A DNA stretch of 29,636 nucleotides, taken from positions 1 to 29,636 of the IMG/VR virus record IMGVR_UViG_3300031857_000987. One strand, given 5' to 3'. Shown here one piece after another: positions 1 to 7,730 of the stretch. The stretch is from a virus. The notes beneath the pieces were generated by a model. That model saw only the letters and a program-made list of their open reading frames with translations, ran no database searches and was not told where the DNA came from. The position numbers and the translations under genes were made by a program. Numbering within the stretch: the first letter of the stretch is position 1; each line of letters opens with the position of its first letter.

Positions 1-1163
1 CCGTTACCAGCTGTATAGGTGCTAGCTCCTGAGAACTGAGCCCAGTCCTGGCTAGCAAAAGATGTTAGATAGTGATTGGACTGTACCCATGAGGTAGAGC
101 CATAAACCGTACCTTCCATGATAAAGACAGAAGCACCAACAAGCTCTTGGTAAGTATCTGCATCAGTTGGACGAGTAAAGGTATAAGTTGTGCCGTTATC
201 GTTGTAAACATAGATACCATTTTCAGTATCTGTTGTCTGACCGGTAAGCAAGATACGGTAGTTATTTTCAGCGGTATCAAGAGCGGAGTGTCCGTCAATT
301 ACAACGGTTCCGGTATTTCCTGTTAGAGGAACGTTAGCAAGAGCAATTAAGTGTGCTGCTTGCTTCCAGTTAAGACCAGCAACTGCACTATCAACATATC
401 TCTTGTTAGCTGCGTCTTGTGGGTCTACTGGGTCAGCAAGGTTTGTAATCTTCTGGTTATTAAGATTTACAGATGCTGTGGCAAGAGCAAAGTCATGTAG
501 CTTGTCTTCTAGACGAGCAAGGGTACCGTTAGCGTTTGGCAGATAGATGGTGCGGTCTGCCGTTGGGTCAACAACGCTAAGAGTTGTTTCAAAGTTATCT
601 GTGGTTGAGCCTTCAAATACAATTGAGGCATCTGACAAGTACAGGCCAGATACAGATGGGCTTGTAATTGTCTTGTTGGTAAGAGTGTCAACTGTGTCAC
701 GACCAACAAGTGTGGTGGTAAGGTCTGGAAGAGTTACTACTCTGTCATCTGTTGGGTCTCCAGCAGTAAGAGTAAGTTCAAAGGCATTTGCGGTTTGGCC
801 TTCAAATACAAGGTTGACACCAGTGTCAAGAGTTACGGTGCCAGTAAAGGTTGGGTTGTTAGAAGGAGATTTGGTGTCTAACTGAGCCTGGATAGAAGAG
901 GTAACGCCATCTACATAGTTAAGTTCTGTAGTGGTAAGGGTGGCACCATCAAGGATGTTGATTTCTGCGGCATCTGCGGTAACGCCGTTTAGACCGATGG
1001 CCTCAAATTCCGTACCATTATAGATACGCATTTCGTTAGCGACGGTGTTGAAGTAAACCTGACCCAGAATTGGGCTTGAAGGGTTTGCCGCCAGATTTTG
1101 AATTACTGCATTTTGTAATTCATTTTTCGCCAAATCAATTGACGTTAAAAATTTACGTGCCAT
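1..1163 (-). CDS. Tail fibre / receptor-binding-type structural protein (partial, 3' end outside window)
   Basis: The reading frame is open from an ATG at 1163 to the left edge, so at least 387 residues are present and the C-terminus is missing. Residues ~33-57 (LGQVYFNTVANEMRIYNG) are a motif common near the start of phage fibre proteins. Residues ~76-98 carry the ELNYVDGVTSSIQAQL segment seen in many tail fibres. Two related repeats follow about 64 residues apart: GDPTDDRVVTLPD near residue 130 and VDPTADRTIYLPN near 195. This build-up of short beta repeats fits a trimeric fibre. It lies last in the visible structural run, after the neck/tail-type genes. An SD-like AGGAGAG lies 5' of the ATG. 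The class is fairly secure; the receptor is unknown. Confidence 0.75.
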   Translation of the reverse strand, partial: MARKFLTSIDLAKNELQNAVIQNLAANPSSPILGQVYFNTVANEMRIYNGTEFEAIGLNGVTADAAEINILDGATLTTTELNYVDGVTSSIQAQLDTKSPSNNPTFTGTVTLDTGVNLVFEGQTANAFELTLTAGDPTDDRVVTLPDLTTTLVGRDTVDTLTNKTITSPSVSGLYLSDASIVFEGSTTDNFETTLSVVDPTADRTIYLPNANGTLARLEDKLHDFALATASVNLNNQKITNLADPVDPQDAANKRYVDSAVAGLNWKQAAHLIALANVPLTGNTGTVVIDGHSALDTAENNYRILLTGQTTDTENGIYVYNDNGTTYTFTRPTDADTYQELVGASVFIMEGTVYGSTSWVQSNHYLTSFASQDWAQFSGASTYTAGN

Positions 1164-1173
1164 CTAACTCTCC

Positions 1174-1476
1174 TTAAGAAAGATAGGCGTCTCCGCGAAA
1201 CGCCCCGCTAAACGTTACGGTTAACGTATTTGAGCTCGTATAGGTAATTTCTCCCTCTACGATAGACCCGCCCGAATCTTGGACAGTAACGTTCGGATAC
1301 CAGCCAAGGTAATGGGTTATATTCCACACAGCCGAGGCAGTCCCTTGTACATGATGATACGCCACTGCGGGCTGATTTATGCCCCCAACTGTTATTTCAT
1401 TTAAAGTTACCGAAGGTCCTGGTGGTGGAGTAACCGTAACAACAATTGGGCTATTGACTGGAATAGACGTACTCAT
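1174..1476 (-). CDS. Small virion protein, beta-rich, tail-associated
   Basis: This is a 100-residue protein. It begins with a Pro/Val/Thr-rich stretch. Residues ~50-100 then contain WNITHYLGWYPNVTVQDSGG followed by a VEGEITYTSSNTLTVTFSGAF-like pattern. This 'H-LG-x-P-NV-VxDS-G--V-G-I-Y' pattern is a recurring beta domain at the ends of phage tail and fibre proteins. The gene starts 1 bp after the stop of the 352-residue gene and ends 10 bp before the fibre gene, so it is probably co-translated with them. I infer a fibre-attachment or adaptor role. The precise function is not shown by the sequence. Confidence 0.6.
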   Translation of the reverse strand: MSTSIPVNSPIVVTVTPPPGPSVTLNEITVGGINQPAVAYHHVQGTASAVWNITHYLGWYPNVTVQDSGGSIVEGEITYTSSNTLTVTFSGAFRGDAYLS

Positions 1477-1477
1477 A

Positions 1478-2536
1478 TTAATCCACCGTTACTTGTTGGG
1501 TTACGAACACCTGCCCACGAACATAGGTCTGTTCAAAGGTAGGGTCTACGGAACTGGTTGCTTGCAAATCCCAGAAAGCTCGTGCTGGTAGGTACGCAGT
1601 AGCTGCTGGGCTTAATGTTAAACGGATACGTCCGTTAGCGGCGTCAAACTTAGTAATGCTAAACGTTGCATAAATTGCTGGTGAATTTGGATAGGTTCTA
1701 ATCTGAGCTTTGAAGTCAAGAACGGTGACATCAAATGGGAAATCAAACTCACCAGACCATGAATCGCCTTGGTATAGAGAGATATCGTAAACGCCAGCGT
1801 ATGAAGGCATAGGCTTGCGTCCCTTGAGGTCGTTTTGAATGTATACACGCTCTGGCTTACGAGAGTCGTCAATTTCTTGTGCCAAGTACATAGGTACAAG
1901 TTTATTGGTTTTGCGGCTAACACGACGTAGCGTACCCATTTCAAGACGCCACAATCCGATGTTAAGGGCAGAGCACAAATCTTTATATTGCTGTTGTCTC
2001 TGTTGAATCATGTTAGACAACTGATGGAAACGCTCAGAGCGAGGAATTGTTACACCGTCTGGTGCAAAGATATTAATATCAAAAGAAGCATCCGTTGCCA
2101 AAGCCCAAAGAGCTTCAATTGTTGCAAGGATAGCTAGAGGGTAATCTTCAACCGCAGGCATAAGGCGCAGGGTCATCTGGCTTCCCTGACCATCTGTGCG
2201 TTCGTATGTGTGCTGTTCTACTGCGGTATTAATAAAAAGCTCAAGGTCGCTATCGCTAAAATAACGATATGAAGTTCCAACAACTTTAATAGCTGCGTTG
2301 TTGGCTGGGGCGTTGACAAAGTGAATGATGCCCAAGTCTTTTTCAAGGCTGTAGTTGGCAGGGGTTGTCTGAGCCACGTTGTTGATGGTCACTACTAAAG
2401 TAGTTGGCTCGACAGGTTTGAACTTTAAGTCAAAGTCTTTATTAGTTCCATCGCCTGTGGCGGTATAGGTAAACTGCTTAGGTAGGTCGCCTAGCTCTAG
2501 TCTTACTCTAGAGACTAAGTCTGAAAGAACAGCCAC
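1478..2536 (-). CDS. Head-tail connector / baseplate-like structural protein
   Basis: This is a 352-residue protein with a GTG start at 2536 preceded by AGGAG 6 bases upstream. Its N-terminal ~200 residues contain a beta segment (TLVVTINNVAQTTPANYSL) followed by helices, with LELFINTAVEQHTYERTDGQ and a Gln-rich MIQQRQQQYKDL helix, the style of neck proteins. The last ~100 residues (ISLYQGDSWSGEFDFPFDV onward) resemble the N-terminal fold of BppU-type baseplate proteins. It lies between the capsid group and the tail genes, which fits a neck or baseplate position. The domain assignments are by eye, so the broad class is safer than the exact role. Confidence 0.6.
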   Translation of the reverse strand: MAVLSDLVSRVRLELGDLPKQFTYTATGDGTNKDFDLKFKPVEPTTLVVTINNVAQTTPANYSLEKDLGIIHFVNAPANNAAIKVVGTSYRYFSDSDLELFINTAVEQHTYERTDGQGSQMTLRLMPAVEDYPLAILATIEALWALATDASFDINIFAPDGVTIPRSERFHQLSNMIQQRQQQYKDLCSALNIGLWRLEMGTLRRVSRKTNKLVPMYLAQEIDDSRKPERVYIQNDLKGRKPMPSYAGVYDISLYQGDSWSGEFDFPFDVTVLDFKAQIRTYPNSPAIYATFSITKFDAANGRIRLTLSPAATAYLPARAFWDLQATSSVDPTFEQTYVRGQVFVTQQVTVD

Positions 2537-2587
2537 TTACCACTCCTAACATCGCTTACACAATGGTATCGGCTACTACCAAAAAAT

Positions 2588-2622
2588 CTTGATAAACGAA
2601 ACAGCGGGCTACTTACCCGCTG
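2588..2622 (-). terminator. Rho-independent terminator (minus strand)
   Basis: CAGCGGG (2602-2608) and CCCGCTG (2616-2622) form a 7-bp stem with a 7-nt loop. On the minus strand the stem is followed by TTTCGTTT. It lies just beyond the stop of the 2640-3002 gene and before the 352-residue gene, so it could lower expression of the tail genes relative to the capsid genes. Confidence 0.6.
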
Positions 2623-2639
2623 CTTCGCCAATCTAAGAC

Positions 2640-3002
2640 TTAGATATTTGCTGCTAGATAGCCTTTTTCTTTTAGATGTTCGGCTACAGCACGGGTCACT
2701 TCGTACTTCTGACCAACCTTGAATGTGTAGTTATTTCCAGCGCCCAAGGTCATTGAGTCAATGTTCTCTACTACTCGAATTACTACTGTATCTTCTTGCT
2801 TACCAAGCTTAGTGACAGGCTCAACAATTACTGTTTGGCGGTCAGGCTTTGTAGCATCGATAACTTCTGTTTCTAATCTTACGGCTGCTTCTGCCGTTGC
2901 CATTGACATCTTGGCTGCAGTCTCTACTTGCTGCTCAGCAAACTGATTGGCGAGTTCATCGCGTGAACGTCCTGTGACGTCCGTTGGTGATTTCTTTGAC
3001 AC
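2640..3002 (-). CDS. Hypothetical virion-region protein downstream of capsid gene
   Basis: This is a 120-residue protein with a GTG start at 3002 and GGAGG 8 bases upstream. The N-terminal half is Ala/Glu-rich and probably helical (residues ~15-50). The C-terminal half has a small beta-rich unit ending in NNYTFKVGQKYEVTRAVAEH and LKEKGYL. Such a C-terminal 'G-x-Y-V-x-x-x-A-x-x-L--KGYL' unit is common in small phage proteins made from genes next to the capsid gene (head fibre or head-completion candidates). Its position between the major capsid and neck genes supports a head role. No enzyme motif is seen. Confidence 0.5.
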   Translation of the reverse strand: MSKKSPTDVTGRSRDELANQFAEQQVETAAKMSMATAEAAVRLETEVIDATKPDRQTVIVEPVTKLGKQEDTVVIRVVENIDSMTLGAGNNYTFKVGQKYEVTRAVAEHLKEKGYLAANI

Positions 3003-3043
3003 TTTTGTATCCTCCGGTTTATTAGCTGTGTGTAAATGATAGC

Positions 3044-3065
3044 GGTGGGGCCTTGCGGCCCCACC
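3044..3065 (-). terminator. GNRA-loop hairpin after the capsid gene
   Basis: On the minus strand, GGTGGGGCC-GCAA-GGCCCCACC forms a perfect 9-bp stem with a GCAA tetraloop. It lies 18 bp past the capsid stop codon. The following bases (GCTATCATTT) are not a true U-tract, so it may be a weak terminator or a 3' stabiliser of the capsid message. Confidence 0.6.
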
Positions 3066-3082
3066 CTACCTTATTAAATTGT

Positions 3083-4153
3083 TTAGTTGGTTTCTGCAAT
3101 AACAACAGCCTGGTCAGTGATTAGACCAAGACCGAAGATTGAGTACCAAGCAAGAGCATGCTCACGACCGAAGTCAAGGATACCGCCATCGCGGAGCTCG
3201 ACTGGAAGAGAGATTGCGTGACCGAATGCGTTGTCTCCGATGAAGAGAGCTGCATAGCGGTCTGAGCCACCGTTACCGGTCTTTGTTGCAGGAGTTACAT
3301 AACCTCCGCCAGGGGTAACTGTTGGGTTAGCGACTGTTGAATCTGCTGTGTAAGAAGTACCAGCACCGCCAGCCACCTTGAGAACCTGAGTGGTCTCAAT
3401 GAATACGCAATCGTACAAACGTCCGATTTCACCAAGCATGAAGTTACCTGGAGCAGCGTACTTCGTGACTTCAATAAATTCTGGATTGTCACGGAGCTTA
3501 CGGCTCTGGTGTGGGTGAACGAAGGCAACGTATGTTTCGCCGAGCCTTGGGATGTTCTTGGTTGCGAGTGTCTCTACTGCGTCCTTAACGGTCTTTGGAG
3601 ACAAGAAGTAGGTGCCGGTCATTGCTGCACGGCTTGCCGCTACTGTTCCATCTGCGTACCAGTTGTTAACAGCTGAGAGTGAGCTGCGGTCTTCACCGTA
3701 GATGGTTGAAGTTGCAGCATATAGTGTGTCGCGTGATAGCTGGTCAAGATAGATAGCCATGTTACGACCGAGAAGACGTGAGGCAGAAGCCATTACGTCA
3801 TCGAATGAAGCGTTGAGCAAAAGCTCTGAAACAGCAAGAGCATAACCATGCTCAGTTACTGTGATTGAGAATTGCTGTGCTGTAAGAGCGTTGGTCTGCA
3901 TGCGAACACCTTCGACGAGGCTTGAAGCAAAGCCGAGGTTGTTGTAACGCATGAAGTTAATTTGAAGACCTGGTGCAACACCGAGTTCTGTCTTCTTAAC
4001 TGCGAACTGCTCAAAGCGAAGGATAGGCATTGCCTGGAAAAGGATTTCCTTTGACCAGATTGTCTGAATCGCTTGAGTCAGCTGAGTGTTGGTACCTGAA
4101 TAGGCTGTAGGGGCCGCAGCGAGATTGCCGGTACCCGTAATACCAGATGCCAT
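3083..4153 (-). CDS. Major capsid protein (HK97 fold, N4-gp56-like)
   Basis: This 356-residue protein should form the icosahedral shell. The N-terminal segment (WSKEILFQAMPILRFEQFAV, residues ~33-52), then GLQINFMRYNNLGFASSLVE and the later ITVTEHGYALAVSELLL, follow the layout of the N4-gp56 family of HK97-fold capsid proteins. The C-terminal part has the Gly-rich insert and ELRDGGILDFGREHALAWYS, typical of capsid P/A-domain ends. The length is normal for the family and there is no cleaved scaffold domain at the N-terminus. It follows the scaffold-like gene by 39 bp, in the usual portal-scaffold-capsid order. Confidence 0.85.
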   Translation of the reverse strand: MASGITGTGNLAAAPTAYSGTNTQLTQAIQTIWSKEILFQAMPILRFEQFAVKKTELGVAPGLQINFMRYNNLGFASSLVEGVRMQTNALTAQQFSITVTEHGYALAVSELLLNASFDDVMASASRLLGRNMAIYLDQLSRDTLYAATSTIYGEDRSSLSAVNNWYADGTVAASRAAMTGTYFLSPKTVKDAVETLATKNIPRLGETYVAFVHPHQSRKLRDNPEFIEVTKYAAPGNFMLGEIGRLYDCVFIETTQVLKVAGGAGTSYTADSTVANPTVTPGGGYVTPATKTGNGGSDRYAALFIGDNAFGHAISLPVELRDGGILDFGREHALAWYSIFGLGLITDQAVVIAETN

Positions 4154-4192
4154 TTAGTTAGACTCCTTAGTTTGGATTTGGATTTTTAAGGG

Positions 4193-4963
4193 TTACCCGA
4201 ACAGTCCCTTTGTCTTCCCCTGAGCACCTGGGCTCAAGAGACGACTACGATATTTTGCGTATTCGTCCATCGACATTGACGCAATATCTTGCGCCGTGAA
4301 GTTACGTTGCTCCGAATTAGTTTCCAATGGTCCGGCCGGAGGCAAAGTTGCCCTTGTCCCCGTCATCTCTCGTCTCGCATTCTGCATTGCAGATTGCGCC
4401 GATTCGAGAATTCTAGATGTGCGCTCTTTCAAGCCTTCGATGCTTGCGTCAATTTCTTCCTTAGTGTTTCCACTAATCAAATCAACGAGCTCGGGCATGA
4501 TGTTGTCGCGCTCTGTATCAAGCTTTTGAGCTCGATAGCTTTGCAGTTCTGCAAAAGTACGTTCACGTTCCAGTAGTGCAAAAGCTGTTTCACGTTCCTG
4601 ACGTTCGCGCTCCAGCTGCTCCTGCCACTCAGTTTCTTTCTTCTTAAGGAGTTCACGAACTTCTAGTTCGGATTCTTCTTGTTCCTTAAGCTTGGCTGCT
4701 TCACGAGCAGAAATTTCTGCTTCTTCTGCGGCCTTACGAGCGGCTGACTCCTCGCGTTCACGCTTCAAGAAATCAACTTCTTCCTTGAGCTTATCAATCT
4801 GAGGATAAAGTTTTTCCTTTTCCTGAGACCGAACCTTTGCGAGGTCGTCTTCTGTATAAAATTTTTGTTTAGTTGTAGCAGTTGATGAGTCAACGTCAGC
4901 AACCACTGGTGTTGTTCCTGCTTCAGCTGCGAAAGCTTCAGCGTTTACTTCTGCAGTTTCCAT
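4193..4963 (-). CDS. Capsid scaffold / assembly protein
   Basis: This 256-residue protein is dominated by charged helix. Residues ~35-165 are almost entirely Glu/Lys/Arg/Gln with heptad-like spacing and should form a long coiled coil (for example KLKEEVDFLKREREESAARK). The C-terminus is less ordered and ends in a Gly/Lys-rich tail. Length, composition and position between portal and major capsid genes match phage scaffolding proteins. No protease motif is visible, so shell maturation may not rely on this protein for cleavage. The ATG at 4963 has AAAGGATATACGC upstream. Confidence 0.75.
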   Translation of the reverse strand: METAEVNAEAFAAEAGTTPVVADVDSSTATTKQKFYTEDDLAKVRSQEKEKLYPQIDKLKEEVDFLKREREESAARKAAEEAEISAREAAKLKEQEESELEVRELLKKKETEWQEQLERERQERETAFALLERERTFAELQSYRAQKLDTERDNIMPELVDLISGNTKEEIDASIEGLKERTSRILESAQSAMQNARREMTGTRATLPPAGPLETNSEQRNFTAQDIASMSMDEYAKYRSRLLSPGAQGKTKGLFG

Positions 4964-5077
4964 GCGTATATCCTTTATTCCTCTGGGTCGTTTTCCGAAG
5001 TGAGAGCACGTATGACCAACCGATATGTTTAGTAAACAATTTTGGCCTTACAACGTTGAGTTGTCAGCCTAAACTGT

Positions 5078-6796
5078 TTATTTTTCGTATTCTTCCGGCA
5101 CTCTCCTTTGTGGGATTTTTGTACCGTAAGCTTCAACTACAAGGCGCTGTCTCAAGCCAGACTCTGCTGCTTGAACGAACATTTGCGCTTCATCCAAAAG
5201 CGGAGTAGCGGCGCCAGGATTTCCTGGAATAGGTTGTCCTTCAGGACCTTCCATAGGCGCAGACATTCCATCTGGGCCAGGCATCATTCCAGTCAGGCTT
5301 GCAATTTCATTTGCAATCTGTGTCTTTACAAGATTAAGAGCGCCGTCTGCCTTAGCATCGTCAATAAGTTCTTGACGAATCTCCATAAGCTTCTGGTCTG
5401 GGAACTCTTCGCCAAGAGAACGAAGGGCGCCTTCTTTAGACTCAAGGCCTAGAGACATCAGTGATTGAACTTCGTTTAGTGCAATCAACTTATCAAGCGG
5501 TAGAGGCGCTGGGAAATGAACATACGAGCGGTAAGTCAGCGGGTCATTAATATCAAGAACTGGGACCTGGCCGTCCTTTAGAGGGGCTGAGCGAGTACCT
5601 GGGTTAACCTGCATAGCCTCAGGTTCTTTAATAGCAAGGTTAAGAAGGATGAGTTCGTTTACTAGCTCTAACCCACGAGCGTATTGAATAATCTTTTGAT
5701 GGTAGCGGTTCATCAAAGGCTGGAACTGAATAGATAAAGCCACACCCGATGTATTAGAGATTGGCTGAGCCTGACCAAGAGCGGTCTCTGGAACACCAAC
5801 CATTTCGTGCATAGACTTCTTCATCATTGCTAGGAAGTCCATAGCGCCCTTTAAACCTTGTGAGCCGCCTTCTAAGTTTTCTACCTTTGCGTCTTTTGGT
5901 AGTCCACCCCAGACTTTGTTTGCGCCTTTTTCAAGTTGTGACGCTTTCGCTCCAATGATAACTGTGACCGGCGCAGCGTGATAATTAACAATGTCGGCGA
6001 TGTCAGTAGCAGTTTCGTTATAAGTGCGGTTAATAGGAATAATGTCATTGCAATCAGATAGACCCCAAGGAGAACCACTGATACGAACGTTCGGAATATG
6101 TACAACAGGGATAGTGCCAAGCGGATTAGGACGAGAGTCAATAAGCTCATCATTGATGTACTCTTCAATAACATCGTCAGTTAAAATTTCGGTGTAAGTA
6201 AATACTTGGCGAGTGCCTTCCAAACTGGTGCCCCAAAAACGATACTTAAGCTTAAACCTAATAAGGCGCTCGCGGTCGTGAGGGTGGAATTCTGGGAAGC
6301 AAAAACTGGAGTTAAGAGGGAGAATACGCACGCGGCCTGGATGCTGACGGCCCGCAGGGTCAACCCAAGGTTCTTCATACGCAACTTTGATAAAGCAATC
6401 ACCAGATACTCCTCCTTGCTGACCGATTTCCCAAAGAACAGAAGCCTTGTTGTTATCTACTTCCCAAACTCTTTCCAGTAAGTCTGGAACAATAGCCTCT
6501 GTCTGCTTTGGGCTTCGGAATTGGACTCCCTTGCCAAATGTGAAGTTAAGAATAAAATCTGTGAATGCACGGTAATAATTCAATACCATTTGTGATTCGC
6601 CTGTTTGACGGCGATAAGAATAATGATGGCCAAGATACATAGCCCAGTTAAGTGAATAACGATTGAGGCGTGGGCCGTGAACTTCAAACTCTTCGTCAGC
6701 AAGCTCTACAAGTCCTAATGGAGAGATAGAGATTGTTAAGTCTGAAGAGGCCGCTCTATACGACGGAGGTGAGAAATCTAAACCGCTTCCGCTCAC
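5078..6796 (-). CDS. Portal protein
   Basis: This protein of about 572 residues should form the dodecameric DNA gate at one capsid vertex. Visible portal features are the N-terminal YSYRRQTGESQMVLNYYRAF region, NPLGTIPVVHIPN near residue 230, and SPWGLSDCNDIIPINRTYNE just after it, the clip/stem-side pattern of SPP1-type portals. The C-terminal third is Gln/Pro/Glu-rich and helical. I chose the GTG at 6796 because AGAGG lies 8 bases upstream; a TTG one codon earlier (6799) is possible. The gene sits between the terminase group and the scaffold gene. Confidence 0.85.
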   Translation of the reverse strand: MSGSGLDFSPPSYRAASSDLTISISPLGLVELADEEFEVHGPRLNRYSLNWAMYLGHHYSYRRQTGESQMVLNYYRAFTDFILNFTFGKGVQFRSPKQTEAIVPDLLERVWEVDNNKASVLWEIGQQGGVSGDCFIKVAYEEPWVDPAGRQHPGRVRILPLNSSFCFPEFHPHDRERLIRFKLKYRFWGTSLEGTRQVFTYTEILTDDVIEEYINDELIDSRPNPLGTIPVVHIPNVRISGSPWGLSDCNDIIPINRTYNETATDIADIVNYHAAPVTVIIGAKASQLEKGANKVWGGLPKDAKVENLEGGSQGLKGAMDFLAMMKKSMHEMVGVPETALGQAQPISNTSGVALSIQFQPLMNRYHQKIIQYARGLELVNELILLNLAIKEPEAMQVNPGTRSAPLKDGQVPVLDINDPLTYRSYVHFPAPLPLDKLIALNEVQSLMSLGLESKEGALRSLGEEFPDQKLMEIRQELIDDAKADGALNLVKTQIANEIASLTGMMPGPDGMSAPMEGPEGQPIPGNPGAATPLLDEAQMFVQAAESGLRQRLVVEAYGTKIPQRRVPEEYEK

Positions 6797-6863
6797 CAAT
6801 AAATCCTCTCGTTAAACTTCATAGCCAAATATTAGCACCAAACAAAAAAGACGTTTTTTCAGA

Positions 6864-7175
6864 CTACTTCTTTACTGTCTCGCCCTTGATGTTTCCGCGA
6901 CCTACTTTGTGGGTCACCTTTGCCTTGGCTTCTTTTTCTTTCTTTTCTTTCTTTTCCTCAGCGTAGTCCCTAAAACGAGGGTCAATCTGCTTCTTGGAAT
7001 CGACAAACTTTCCGCCCATTTGAACATACTTGGTGTGAACCCAGTGAGCGGCTGCTGGAGATGGATACTTAGGAAATCTGGTCTTTGCTTGAGTTGTAAC
7101 CATGTTCCATAGGCGTGGGTTAGCAGCAATCTGCTTTGGTGCCTGTGTTACGGAACGACCAGAAATAAGTGCCAT
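6864..7175 (-). CDS. Hypothetical phage protein, basic C-terminus
   Basis: This is a 103-residue protein of unknown function. The first ~70 residues look folded (NPRLWNMVTTQAKTRFPKYP, then AAHWVHTKYVQMGG). The C-terminal ~35 residues are a Lys/Glu-rich tract (EEKKEKKEKEAKAK) followed by a basic tail, suggesting nucleic-acid or protein contact. It lies between the terminase and portal genes, so a packaging- or head-linked role is possible. The start ATG at 7175 has AAGGTAAGC upstream. Confidence 0.55.
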   Translation of the reverse strand: MALISGRSVTQAPKQIAANPRLWNMVTTQAKTRFPKYPSPAAAHWVHTKYVQMGGKFVDSKKQIDPRFRDYAEEKKEKKEKEAKAKVTHKVGRGNIKGETVKK

Positions 7176-7188
7176 TGCTTACCTTTAC

Positions 7189-7239
7189 AAAAAAGTTCTT
7201 AGCTCCCCCGCCACGTATTCGCCGTAGAAACGGGGGAGC
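7189..7239 (-). terminator. Rho-independent terminator (minus strand)
   Basis: GCTCCCCCG (7202-7210) pairs with CGGGGGAGC (7231-7239) around a 20-nt loop. On the minus strand a T-run (complement of 7189-7194) follows 7 nt after the stem. It separates the 132-residue gene from the 103-residue gene. Confidence 0.7.
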
Positions 7240-7250
7240 AAGAAACGTTA

Positions 7251-7649
7251 TTAGTCCTGAACTACTGCTGGATTAAGACGCTGTTGATGTGAGCCATCGC
7301 GGAAAACTTCCTCGATAACATTTGCGCCGTAATCAGAGAAAGAACCACCAGCAAACTCCTTAAGAGTATTTGGTGCTTCTACCCAAGCTGCTGAACCAAC
7401 GTGAGCACGCTCTTTCATTGTTTCTGCTGCAGGCTTAGTGTGAACAGGGGCATTGCGATTTGGACGGCCAGCTGCTGGGATATAACCCTGTGCAGCTCCG
7501 TTAGAAAATTCCTGTGGAATGTCGGTATCTGTTGCAAGTCCTTCTTCAAAACGAAGTGGGCCGCGTTGTCCTGGAACAGCGCCTGCCATCTTGCGGTCGT
7601 ATACGCTACCTGGACGTTCTGGGAACTTCGGTGCCGGTGCGATTGTCAT
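7251..7649 (-). CDS. Hypothetical virion-associated protein
   Basis: This 132-residue protein is Pro/Gly/Ala-rich, with little predicted regular structure at the N-terminus (APAPKFPERPGSVYDR) and a conserved-looking C-terminal segment around KERAHVGSAAWVEAPNTLKE. Proteins with an HVGSA-WVEAP-type motif occur next to terminase and portal genes of other phages, but I know no function for them. A strong SD (GGAGATATATCT) precedes the ATG. It is probably a small structural or packaging-linked protein. Confidence 0.55.
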   Translation of the reverse strand: MTIAPAPKFPERPGSVYDRKMAGAVPGQRGPLRFEEGLATDTDIPQEFSNGAAQGYIPAAGRPNRNAPVHTKPAAETMKERAHVGSAAWVEAPNTLKEFAGGSFSDYGANVIEEVFRDGSHQQRLNPAVVQD

Positions 7650-7730
7650 AGATATATCTCCTTATAAAGGTTGAGGGCCTCGGGTAAAAGTTTCCTACTT
7701 ATTTAACCTAAAGTCAGGCTAAAGTCGTAT